From assembly GCA_016282555.1 (NCBI GenBank), contig JAEEKU010000154.1, positions 1 to 33,821 on the forward strand: DNA of 33,821 bases, read 5' to 3'. Positions 23,308 through 32,056 of this stretch are shown here, one piece after another. The position numbers and the translations under genes were made by a program. The notes beneath the pieces were generated by a model that was given only the letters and a program-made list of their open reading frames with translations, had not been told where the DNA came from and did not search any database. This stretch comes from Methanomassiliicoccaceae archaeon. GTDB lineage: Archaea > Thermoplasmatota > Thermoplasmata > Methanomassiliicoccales > Methanomethylophilaceae. Positions within the stretch are counted from its first letter, which is position 1, and every line of letters begins with the position of its first letter.

Positions 23308-24678
23308 ATGAAAATACTGAACAAAGTCGTATGGTACGCGGGATTCGTCGTCTCGGTCTTTCCGGTCTGCTGGGTTTTCTTCTACCTGTGGGAGGACGAG
23401 GATATATGGATGGAGATTCCCCTCGCCATAGGCATAATCGGTACCCTCTCCATAGCGGCCGCGGGAAAGGTCGGCAAAATCAATCTCGCGCCTCCCGATC
23501 CGGACACGTATCCGGTTCCGTTCATAGGCCTCAGCTCCATGGGTGGAAGCCAGATCTACGCCTTGTTCTCCTCCGGACTGATCATGCTGGCGATGTTCAT
23601 CGCCTTCGGACGGTCCCCGGTCGGAATTGCCGTGGCGCTGATCACGGTCCCCATCGGATTCGTCATGCTCCTTATGGCCGCTTTCGTGGTGCCTTATCTG
23701 GCCGCCGTGGACGGGATATTCCTGCTGTCGGTTTTCCTGGCTAAGATCATAGACAGATACGAGTACGACGTGAATACGCGCAGGTTCGTCTGCCCCGGAT
23801 GCGGAAGGAAATTCTACCGCCCGTCCTACGAGGTCGAGGGGGAACTCATCGACGGCCTGTGCCCTACCGACAAGGGCGTTTTCCACAGGGAGATGAGATC
23901 ATCCAAAATACCCTGCTTCGGTTCCAAAAGCGGAAGGAAAAGACTTCCGCAGTGCTGTCCGGCATGCAGAGAACCCGTTAATACCGAGGAGGGAAAACCT
24001 TTCGTTCTGTCCGTGGCGGGCGCGCCCTCCTCCGGAAAGACCAGTTTTATTCTCTCGGCCGCCGGAAAGGCGATTTCATCCTCCGGAAACGGAAACGCTT
24101 CTTCCGCGGAATTCTACTTCAAAAAAGACGCATCGGTACTCTCGGATTACAGGGCGGGCCGCTGCGATCCGACTCCCGTATCGTTCCTGTCTCCGCGCAT
24201 CGTGTGCTTCGAACCCAAGCATTTTCCCACGAAAAGACTGGTGTACATGTGCGACGTGAGCGGAAAATTCTTCTCCGGCGGCGTCGAGACCGATCTCCAG
24301 CCCCAGTACGTATACAACGACGCCATAGTGTTCATGATGGATCCGTTCTGCTCCGATCCCGCCGGAACGGCTTTCGGAGCGTACATAGGATTTATGGAAA
24401 AATACCGCCTCCTTAACAGGCTGGATGCTTCCAAGCAGATAACCGTCCCGTTCGCATTGGTCGTCTCTCATTCGGACAAGCCGGGTCCTTTCAGCGGAAT
24501 CAGCGGAGCGGAACTCAAAGAAAAGCTGTCCGAAGAGGGTTATTTCACCCTGGTGAACATGATTGAAAAAGACTTTTCCTCCGTATCCTTCTTCTCCTGC
24601 GACGCTTCGAAAGAAGACGGATCCGCGAGCGCCGTGATGAAGCATCTGTGCGGAAAGGAGTTCGGGCAGTTCTTCTGA
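23308..24678 (+). CDS. Membrane-anchored zinc-ribbon P-loop GTPase-like protein
   Basis: A 456-residue protein. The N-terminal ~150 residues contain four hydrophobic segments (about 7-27, 36-52, 84-104, 106-130) with a fifth possible near 131-146. A zinc ribbon follows (C162xxC165 ... C185; C216/C217 ... C220), then a P-loop NTPase: Walker A GAPSSGKT (238-245), a DxxG-type switch in LVYMCDVSGKFF (about 311-322), a hydrophobic strand ending in VFMMDP (about 341-346), and a base-recognition-like SHSDKPG (388-394). This is the layout of the zinc-ribbon TRAFAC-type GTPases of GAP1 systems. I chose the ATG at 23308; a TTG ten codons earlier is possible. It is divergent from rps15 and convergent with the interrupted Hsp70. 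Confidence 0.8.
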   Translation: MKILNKVVWYAGFVVSVFPVCWVFFYLWEDEDIWMEIPLAIGIIGTLSIAAAGKVGKINLAPPDPDTYPVPFIGLSSMGGSQIYALFSSGLIMLAMFIAFGRSPVGIAVALITVPIGFVMLLMAAFVVPYLAAVDGIFLLSVFLAKIIDRYEYDVNTRRFVCPGCGRKFYRPSYEVEGELIDGLCPTDKGVFHREMRSSKIPCFGSKSGRKRLPQCCPACREPVNTEEGKPFVLSVAGAPSSGKTSFILSAAGKAISSSGNGNASSAEFYFKKDASVLSDYRAGRCDPTPVSFLSPRIVCFEPKHFPTKRLVYMCDVSGKFFSGGVETDLQPQYVYNDAIVFMMDPFCSDPAGTAFGAYIGFMEKYRLLNRLDASKQITVPFALVVSHSDKPGPFSGISGAELKEKLSEEGYFTLVNMIEKDFSSVSFFSCDASKEDGSASAVMKHLCGKEFGQFF

Positions 24679-24683
24679 AAAAA

Positions 24684-24707
24684 CCGGACCGGGATAATCC
24701 GGCCCGG
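24684..24707 (-). terminator. Terminator hairpin downstream of the second Hsp70 gene
   Basis: CCGGGCCGG and CCGGTCCGG (minus strand) form a 9-bp stem with one mismatch around ATTATC, followed by TTTTTT. It lies between convergent genes and has the correct polarity for the minus-strand gene. Confidence 0.65.
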
Positions 24708-24715
24708 AAAAAGGT

Positions 24716-26287
24716 TCATCCGAGAATGTATTTTCTGGCCTTGCGGATCTGATCGTCGTTCAGCAGACCCTTGGCGGCGAGAGTGTGGCTCTTCGTTATG
24801 TCCCTGAAGGTACAGGTGCATATAATATCTGCTTTGTCGTCGGCTTCGATGGATACCATTACAGGTTCTCCGGCCTTGCTGTCCGAGGGAATTTCCACGA
24901 CGAAAGATCCCACTTCCTCGCATTCCTCTTCGGAGACTTCCCTGTTCTCCTCGGCCTCGTCGAAATCGCTCTGGAAGATTACCACTTCCAAAGCTGTCTG
25001 TTTGTCTTTGTGGACGTAATATTCGCCCTCGTCTTTGATGGGAAGAGCGCGGTTTCTGAATATTATGTTGGAGATCAGATACTTCTGCTTCGCCTCGTCC
25101 CAGACCTTGACGCCCATCGTATGGGAGAGAACCTTCTCGATCTCGATGTTTCCCACCGTGGGAGCGAACTTGGACAGTTTTCCGTCGACCGGTTTCTCTC
25201 CGTTCCCGGTATCCACTATCACGTCGCGCGTGTTCTGATAGATCGCCGCGCCGGTCGCTATAGCCAGATCCGGATCGTGGATGTGTATCTTTGCTTCGCA
25301 CGAGGGATATGCCGCGATTATTCCCGCCTTCACCTGAGGCATGCGGGTGGATCCGCCTACAAGAACGATGTCGTCTATGCCGTCCATAGTCAGATTCGCG
25401 CTGGCCAGAGCGCTGTCGACCTTCATGATGGTCGCCTGAAGCTCCCCGGCGGTCGCCGCCTCGAACTCCTCGCGGGATACGGTGTATTTCAGAGTGGACG
25501 TTCCGAAGCGGACCGCGCCCTTGACTTCTTTCAGGGAGCTCAGGGAGATCTTCTTTCCCTCGGCCTGGGTCTTCAGGTCGGTCATGGTGTCCTCGTTGGC
25601 TTCCAGCTCTTCCATGGTTACGTCGCTGCCCTCGCACAGCTTTTCTTTTATGATCTGGATGAGCGCTGCGTCCCAGTCCTTTCCTCCGAGGTTGCAGTCC
25701 CCGTCCGTAGCCAGGACTTTGAACCTGTTGTCGCTGACCCTCATTATGGTGACGTCGAAGGTTCCTCCGCCGAGATCGTATACCAGTATATTCCTCTCGC
25801 CGGAATTCTTGAGCCCGTAAGATATTGCCGCAGCGGTGGGCTCCTCTATTATGTTGACCTCTTCGAATCCGGCTATTATTCCGGCCTGGCGGGTCGCCTC
25901 CCTCTCTTTGGGCCCGAAATACGCGGGACAGGTTATTGTCGCGCTTTTGAGCTCCGCGTCGGGATATTTCTCGAGAAAATCATCGACCAGTTTGCGGATG
26001 ATTCTCGCCGAAAGCTCTATAGGCCCTTATTCGACGCCCCCGATGTTTATGCGCCAGGTGTCGGCCTCGCTCATGTTCCTCTTCACGGCCTCGACGACCA
26101 CCTCGGCGAAACCCGCCTGATCCTTGGCGATTTCACCGACGCAGAACTCTCCGTTGTCGTACGAGATAACCGACGGGGTGGTATCGTGCTCCTGATTGTT
26201 CTTCACCACGATCGGGGTTCCGGTCGCGTTCATGATCGAAAGACAGGAATACGTGGTCCCCAGGTCTATTCCGATATCGTATATCAT
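24716..26287 (-). pseudogene. Second Hsp70 (DnaK-like, lid-less), interrupted by an in-frame TAA
   Basis: The gene starts MIYDIGIDLGTTYSCLSI and reads 86 codons to GGVE, then TAA at 26029-26027, and continues in the same frame with GPIELSARIIRKLVDDF for 436 codons to a TGA. Without the stop it would be 523 residues: a nucleotide-binding domain (AYFGPKEREATRQAGIIAG, EEPTAAAISYGL, VYDLGGGTFDVTI, VGGSTRMPQV) and a beta substrate-binding domain (NTMGVKVWDEA, ALEVVIFQSDFDEAEENREV), ending KARKYILG without the helical lid. Every downstream motif is intact and no frameshift is seen. The context GVE(stop)GP suggests a Tyr codon (TAT/TAC) changed to TAA. It is either a young pseudogene, a sequencing error, or a strain polymorphism. 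TAA is not a pyrrolysine codon. Confidence 0.82.
26027..26029 (-). other. Premature in-frame TAA in the second Hsp70 gene
   Basis: The minus strand reads GGC GTC GAA TAA GGG CCT ATA. The reading frame is open and clearly homologous on both sides, so a single base change explains the interruption. Confidence 0.85.
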
Positions 26288-26327
26288 GCTGAATCCCCTT
26301 TATTATAGGATTAACGTCCTGATTCGT

Positions 26328-26341
26328 CATATTTTAATTAA
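26328..26341 (-). promoter_or_regulatory. TATA box of the second Hsp70 gene
   Basis: The minus strand reads TTAATTAAAATATG, about 45 nt before the ATG at 26287. A purine-rich AAAGGGGATT lies just before that ATG. An intact promoter argues for recent rather than old inactivation. Confidence 0.55.
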
Positions 26342-26436
26342 GATATAGCGGTTTCGGACGCACGGGACGAGACGGTTTCACATTATTTTCCGGAAGCGGA
26401 CGGCGGCTGCGGGGAACTCGGTGCACCCCGCTAAGA

Positions 26437-26450
26437 AATTAATGAAATAT
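26437..26450 (+). promoter_or_regulatory. TATA box of the GTPase-GAP1-Hsp70/vWA operon
   Basis: AAATTAATGAAATA is centred about 27 nt before the ATG at 26471. No ribosome-binding site precedes that ATG, so the transcript is probably leaderless. Confidence 0.55.
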
Positions 26451-26470
26451 GTGTATCCCCATGCCGGAAT

Positions 26471-27676
26471 ATGGCCTTCATCTGTCCGTATTGTTTTGAA
26501 TCCATCAAAAAGATAGACGACGTTCATTACATGTGTACCGATGTGGGGCACAACAGCAGCTCCATTCTGGAGGACGATCCGGAGTTCGCCAGATACCGCG
26601 GCCTGCCGTCCTATACCCGCACGTCCCACGTAGTCAGGACGTTCAACAAAAGGGATCCCAAATGCGACGTGTGCCAGGCCCGCCTGACCAGAATGCTGTG
26701 CCCGGTATGCCACAACACCCTGCCCTACGGAATCGACAAATGGGATCTGAACTTCTTCGCCGTTCTGGGCCCCCGTGCGGTCGGGAAATCACATTACATC
26801 GGAGTGCTGATCAAAGTCCTCGAGAAAATGAGCAAGGAATTCGAATGGTCTATAAGCCCCATAGATTCCAAGGTTAACGATCTTTACAACAAAAAATACG
26901 CCAACTCCCTGTTCAGCAAGAAGAAGGGCATAGATCCGACCCGCCGCGTCACTCTAGATATATACGAGCCTCTGGCGTATACCATAAAATCGTTCAACGG
27001 AAGGGTCGCCGGGCTGTTCTTCGTGGATACTGCGGGAGAAGATGTGTCCGCTGACGATTACGCTTATACCATCCAGAAGTACATCTCGAACTCCTCCGGG
27101 ATCATCTATCTGGTCGATCCCCTTCAGTTCGAGTACGTCAAAGACAGGATCGGAGCGAGAGACAGCAACCAGGCCAACTATACGAACACCCTGTCGGTGA
27201 TAAGCCAGGTTTACCGCTCCGGAAGAGGAATGAGCGTCAACAAAAAAATCGACATACCTCTGGCCGTGGTCGTGACCAAATGCGACGTCCTTCTGAGGGA
27301 GCCGACAAACGCGACCGAGGAGGAGGTTTATCTCGGCTCGGATTCAGCGATCAACAATCCCCGCAAATACGGAGTTTTCGACGACGAGAACAGCCGGCAG
27401 ATCAGCGCGGAGATGGAAGCTTATCTGGACAGGGTGAGCGGAGGAACCTTCCCCATGGCCGTAAAGAACGATTTCAAAGAATACAGATACTTCGCGGTTT
27501 CCGCGCTGGGGGCGGAACCGGATGCCAGCGGGATGCTGAAAACCGTCTCCCCCATAAGAGTGGAGGACCCGATGCTGTGGCTGATGAAGAAGGAAACTGA
27601 CGTTATACGTCCCCCGAATACCCAGGAATCGGTAAAAAAGACCATGGGATTTCTGAAGAGGCGGTTGAATGTCTGA
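26471..27676 (+). CDS. Zinc-ribbon TRAFAC-type GTPase, first gene of the GAP1 operon
   Basis: A 401-residue soluble protein. The N-terminal region carries cysteine pairs C5xxC8, C65xxC68 and C77xxC80, with C22/H27 between, making at least one zinc ribbon. The GTPase domain has Walker A GPRAVGKS (100-107), switch/G3 VDTAGED (185-191), a hydrophobic strand IIYLVDP (211-217), G4-like VVTKCDVL (267-274) and G5-like VSALG near 341-345. This matches the double-zinc-ribbon/GTPase partners of GAP1 proteins (Pfam DO-GTPase group, from memory). The specificity motif TKCD fits GTP. Its stop overlaps the start of the GAP1-like gene by 8 nt. It is probably the nucleotide switch of the system. Confidence 0.87.
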   Translation: MAFICPYCFESIKKIDDVHYMCTDVGHNSSSILEDDPEFARYRGLPSYTRTSHVVRTFNKRDPKCDVCQARLTRMLCPVCHNTLPYGIDKWDLNFFAVLGPRAVGKSHYIGVLIKVLEKMSKEFEWSISPIDSKVNDLYNKKYANSLFSKKKGIDPTRRVTLDIYEPLAYTIKSFNGRVAGLFFVDTAGEDVSADDYAYTIQKYISNSSGIIYLVDPLQFEYVKDRIGARDSNQANYTNTLSVISQVYRSGRGMSVNKKIDIPLAVVVTKCDVLLREPTNATEEEVYLGSDSAINNPRKYGVFDDENSRQISAEMEAYLDRVSGGTFPMAVKNDFKEYRYFAVSALGAEPDASGMLKTVSPIRVEDPMLWLMKKETDVIRPPNTQESVKKTMGFLKRRLNV

Positions 27677-30017
27677 GCAGCTCGTTTACACATTGTGCAG
27701 AAGCGGAGTCGGGGTCGTAGCGGGGTACGGGGTGTATTCCGCGTCGGAGGGACTGTCCGCTTCCGACAGAACCGAGATAGAGTCGAAATACAGCATGTAC
27801 GTCGCGCCGGAGTCCGTTCCGGTGTCCGGGAAGGACGATCCGAACATACGCAGAATGCCGGTCAGCCTCGGATTCGTGAAATTAGGATCGGGATCGGAGT
27901 GCATCACGCACCAGATTTACACCGGCGCCGATTACGACAATCCGTCCAGAATGGGAAATTACATATCCCATTCCGTGGTGGATCCGTGCTTCGGATTTTA
28001 TCCGGCGGAAGCCTGCGGATTTCCCGGATTCTGCACGGACATGCATTACGATATGATGGACTGCACCGCCGCGCCTCCGGTTTAGCCTTCCGTAGAAATT
28101 GTTCCGCGGCCGATGCTGGAGAAGATTTCGGCGTTCGTGAGGGGAAAGGACAAAGCATTCTTCCGCGAGCTCGCCTACAGAGTGCTGGACGCCATGGATG
28201 ACAAACTTAAAAAAGTATATATCCGCGAAAAATACGACAATTTCAGCTGGATTGCCGCCGTCACCATGCTTTTCCCGAGAGAGATATCCAAACAGATTCC
28301 CTTCATAACGTATACCGGCACTCCGGACCGCTGCTTCCACAAACTCGCGGGAATATTCGACGAGGATCCTTCTCCCATGGTCTCTATGTTCACGCTTTCG
28401 GCGGATAATTTCAGAGAATCAGAAAGAGACGATCTCTTCGATTCGTACGTGGACAACGCTTACACGGAATCGTCGGACAGAGAGCGGTTCTTCGCGTTCC
28501 TTTCCAGAACGGGCTGGAACAGCATAGGAAAGGATATCATAAACATGTATCACCTGTTCTCGGTCTGCGAGAAGGGATTCGTTCCTTCCCCCGGGGACAG
28601 CCGCAAATCCTTCGCAGCGCTGAAATCCGTGATCCGCAGCGCGACGGATTCCGATATCGTCTCCGTTTACTCGGTGATGAAAAACGTCATGGATGCCGAG
28701 GCGGCGGATTTCTTCGGAAACGAAGCAGTTCCGGCAATGAAGGACAAGGAAGCGGCCGATCGCATCCTGGCCGAAGTCACCGCGTTCTCGCTGGAGCCTT
28801 CCCGCAGTCTGAAAGACGTCCGCTCCGTAATATCGTCGTACGAGGATCACTCCGACGAAGTCCGGAAGTGCATCAGCCTGAAATCCTTCGATCTGCTGGA
28901 CTATCCCGCGGGAAGATATTACTGCCTCAGGGAGTACGTTGCTTCCGGAGATCCGGAACTGGCCGGCGCCCTGCAGGGATTCGATCTGGACAGCCTTTCG
29001 GCGGAGGCGGCGGCCGCGGACGGGAAGACGTGCGCCGAAGCTCTGAAGAACAGTTTCCCTCTGAAACCGTCCTCCAAAGAGATGCTCAAAGAAACTGTGA
29101 TCGGATCCGCCGGAACGCTTCCCGGGGACACTCTGATCTCCCTGTTCGGACTTGCGATAAAAGAGGACAGGGCTTTCGCTATGCGCCTCTCCGAAGCGGT
29201 TTCGGACGGCCGGCCGGATCTGGCTGAGAAATTCATCATAAAATCCTCCGAAGCCGGCGATGCGGAGCTGGCTTCCTTCATATCGGACGCGTACGTCTCC
29301 CGGTACGTAAGCGGCGGAAAGGACCTCCTTCCCGCGATAACTTTCATGAAAGAGAGGGGCCCCTCCGGAAAGGAGCATCTGGCCCGTCTGATCCGGGCGC
29401 TGGCGCAGTCGATCGACTTCTCCGGATTCGGCCCCTTCCCCGCCGCCAAAGCGGCGACGGAACTGATTCCGGAAACGGAACCGGAGTCCGATGACGCCGC
29501 GCGCATACGCATGCTCGTGAACGCTGACCGCATCCGCAGAGAAGGCAGATCCGATCTGGATCTGGATCTCTCCATGCTGGACGACGCGGCCGCGAAATCT
29601 TATATCAACCTGTGTCTGGGGGCCCCGATGCCCGCGAAACACCGGGGGCAATGGATATCCGACAGGCTGGAATGCCTTAAATCGCGTCCGGACGAGGCGG
29701 CCGACCGCATGTGCACCAGCGTCATCACCACGATGTACGCCGCGTTCGACGCGGAAACGGTCGCTGCGTACATTATAGCGGCCAAAAACATCGGGGCGTC
29801 GGACGAGACCGTCTACAAGCGCCTGAAACTGGATCCGAAACAGCGCGCGAAAGTCAGGAAGCATCTGGGGAGCGGCTTCGAGGAGAGCTTCGACGCGTAT
29901 TTCGGAAAAGAGGAGGAGCCATCCGGATCCCTTAAGGATAAACTGACGGGAAAGCAGAAGGATTCCGAGGGGAAACGGTCCGCAAAGAGCATTCTCGGCG
30001 GGCTGTTCAGGAGATGA
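27669..30017 (+). CDS. GAP1-like (GTPase-associated protein 1) protein read through an in-frame TAG
   Basis: Two open segments lie in one frame: 138 codons (27669-28082), TAG at 28083-28085, then 643 open codons to TGA, giving 782 residues if TAG is decoded. The opening EQLVYTLCRSGVGVVAGYGVYSASEGLS resembles the GAP1 N-terminal (GAP1-N) pattern YTS..G...GfqvyA.S.GL, and ITHQIYTGADYDNPSRMGNYISHSVV matches its YtGrDysgR.GNf.aH segment. The rest of the same domain (SWIAAVTMLFPREISKQIPFITYTGTP, joined residues about 192-219) lies after the TAG, so the codon falls inside the domain. The C-terminal ~500 residues are helical, like GAP1 middle and C-terminal regions. If TAG stops translation, only a truncated N-terminal piece and a 634-residue protein starting at ATG 28113 (no ribosome-binding site) could form. 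Confidence 0.75.
28083..28085 (+). other. In-frame TAG, candidate pyrrolysine codon
   Basis: The context is CCT CCG GTT TAG CCT TCC GTA: the frame is open on both sides, and the flanking protein belongs to one conserved domain. No TAG is used as a stop in any of the 26 genes whose end is visible here. No obvious downstream hairpin is needed in archaea that decode TAG genome-wide. Confidence 0.65.
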
Positions 30018-30021
30018 TCGG

Positions 30022-32052
30022 ATGAAAGTAGGAATAGATCTGGGAACCACTTACTCCGCAGTCGCCTACGTGGACGGCACCGGCCAGCCCGTGATAATCA
30101 AAAACGAGTTCGGCGACGAGACCACTCCGTCGATCATAGCGTTCACCGGCGGAGAGATCAGCGTCGGCAGAGAGGCCAGAGAGCTTCAGGCCGCCGGAAT
30201 AAGCACCGTAGTTTCTTCGTTCAAAAGAAACATGGGCGATCCGGACTTCTCCTTCTCCGCCGGCGGCAGGAGCTACGACGCGACCGAACTCTCGGCGATA
30301 CTTCTAAGACATATGAAGGAAGCCGCCGAAGCCCGCACCGGAGAAAAAATAGAATCGTGCGTGATCTCCGTTCCGGCGTATTTCAACGACCTCCAGAGGT
30401 CCGCGACCCTGGAAGCCGGACGCATGGCCGGCCTCAGCGTGGAGATGCTGGTTCACGAGCCTACGGCGGCCTCCGTATGCTACGGAATGAAGAACGCGGG
30501 GGACTGCACCCTGATGACTTTCGATCTCGGCGGCGGAACGTTCGACATAACCATTCTCCGCATCGTGGACGGATCGATAGAAGTGGTCGGCACACTCGGG
30601 GATCCCAATCTCGGAGGGAAAGACTGGGACGAAGTCGTCAAGGAGATTCTGGCGGAGCAGTTCTTCGACGAGTTCTCGGTGGATCTGCTCAGCGACGACG
30701 AGTTCATGACCAGGTTCTCCGTGGAAGCGGAAAAAATCAAAAAAATGCTATCTTACAATTCCCCTATCCGCGTCCCTCTCAGATTCGGAGGGAAAAGCAT
30801 GGTAGCCGTCGTTACCCGGGAAGACTTCGAATTCAGATCGTCCGGGCTCGTGGATTCCACCATAACCATGTGCGAGCGCCTCCTTTCGGAACAGAACATG
30901 TCGTGGAGCGACCTGTCCGACATCATACTGGTGGGAGGATCCACCCGCCTTCCCGCTATAAGGGAGGCTCTCAGGAAGGCGTCCGGAGTCAGACTGATCA
31001 TAAACGAGGATACCGACACCGCCGTCGCCAAAGGGGCCGCACTGCTGGCGACATCCGTGGAAGGACGCATCTCCAGACGCGCGCCCGGCGCCGGAGGAGA
31101 TACCCGCATAATGAAAGTGAGCGACGCCATAGCCCACAGCCTGGGGGCTCTGGCCGAGAATCCGGAGGGGACGATGTACGTCAACGACATAATCATCCGC
31201 CGCGGATCGAAGATACCGGTTACGAAAAAGCGCACGTTCGAGATCAAACCCCGGAACCTCACCGAAAAAATAGACATTTACACGATGCAGGGCGAGAGCA
31301 AAGCCCCCCTGGAATGCACTGTCCTGAAGATGGTTACCGCGGAGGGAATAAAAAACTCCGGAACCGGAGCCAGAATCGATATAGAATACTCCTATGACCG
31401 GAGCGGGATGGTAAACGTGCAGGCATATCAGGACGGAGAACCCCTGAGAATGATCAAAGGCGACGTTCCGGAGGACGTTTCCTGGATGGGGAAACCGATC
31501 GAAAGGAAAAAACAGGATCAGATACCGGTTTACATCATCCTGTCCATGGATCTCTCCGGAAGCATGAGCGGATCTCCGAAAAGAAAGGCCATAGCCGCCG
31601 CCCACAAATTCGTCAGAATGCTTCCGGAAGCCAGATACGCGGTGATAGCGTACGCGGACAGAACCAAGGTCCTCTGCAGCGACTGCCCCTCCTCCAAAGT
31701 CGGAACCTTCATAGACGCGCTGGGAACGACGAACGTCGGAGGATGCAACGGCGCCCATCCGTTCAAAGACATTCTGCGCCTCAATCCGGGATCCAAATAC
31801 AAAGTGTTCGAGATAACGCTCACCGACGGGCTCTGGTCCTGCTGCGACGACGCCGAGGAAACGGCTAAAGCGTGCATGAACGAGGGAATCGAATGCATCG
31901 CAGTGGGATTCGGAAGCGCGGATCACGCTTTTCTTAAGAGAATATCCTCTATGGACGAGGGAGCCCTGATGAGCAGCGTCGACGGCCTGGAATCCACATT
32001 CTCGACCATCGCCTCCTCCATCAGCTCCGGCGGATCGAGATTCATAAGGTGA
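30022..32052 (+). CDS. Hsp70-vWA fusion protein
   Basis: A 676-residue fusion. Residues 1-345 are an Hsp70 nucleotide-binding domain (VGIDLGTTYSAVAYV, AYFNDLQRSATLEAGRMAG, HEPTAASVCYGM, TFDLGGGTFDITI at about 166-178, VGGSTRLPAI at 304-313). Residues about 365-480 form a beta substrate-binding-like domain (SDAIAHSLGALAEN, EIKPRNLTEKIDIYTMQGE). The helical lid is replaced by a von Willebrand A domain (500-665) with a complete-looking MIDAS: DLSGS (D510, S512, S514), GTT (569-570) and TDG (D602). A ribosome-binding site GGAGATGATC lies 3-4 nt after the GAP1 stop. It probably couples ATP-dependent conformational change to metal-dependent protein binding in the GTPase-GAP1 system; the target is unknown. 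Confidence 0.9.
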   Translation: MKVGIDLGTTYSAVAYVDGTGQPVIIKNEFGDETTPSIIAFTGGEISVGREARELQAAGISTVVSSFKRNMGDPDFSFSAGGRSYDATELSAILLRHMKEAAEARTGEKIESCVISVPAYFNDLQRSATLEAGRMAGLSVEMLVHEPTAASVCYGMKNAGDCTLMTFDLGGGTFDITILRIVDGSIEVVGTLGDPNLGGKDWDEVVKEILAEQFFDEFSVDLLSDDEFMTRFSVEAEKIKKMLSYNSPIRVPLRFGGKSMVAVVTREDFEFRSSGLVDSTITMCERLLSEQNMSWSDLSDIILVGGSTRLPAIREALRKASGVRLIINEDTDTAVAKGAALLATSVEGRISRRAPGAGGDTRIMKVSDAIAHSLGALAENPEGTMYVNDIIIRRGSKIPVTKKRTFEIKPRNLTEKIDIYTMQGESKAPLECTVLKMVTAEGIKNSGTGARIDIEYSYDRSGMVNVQAYQDGEPLRMIKGDVPEDVSWMGKPIERKKQDQIPVYIILSMDLSGSMSGSPKRKAIAAAHKFVRMLPEARYAVIAYADRTKVLCSDCPSSKVGTFIDALGTTNVGGCNGAHPFKDILRLNPGSKYKVFEITLTDGLWSCCDDAEETAKACMNEGIECIAVGFGSADHAFLKRISSMDEGALMSSVDGLESTFSTIASSISSGGSRFIR

Positions 32053-32056
32053 ACCT

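Noticed and set aside
26027..26029. Pyrrolysine or selenocysteine decoding of the stop in the second Hsp70 gene
   Set aside because: The codon is TAA, which encodes neither; a nonsense change or sequencing error is simpler.
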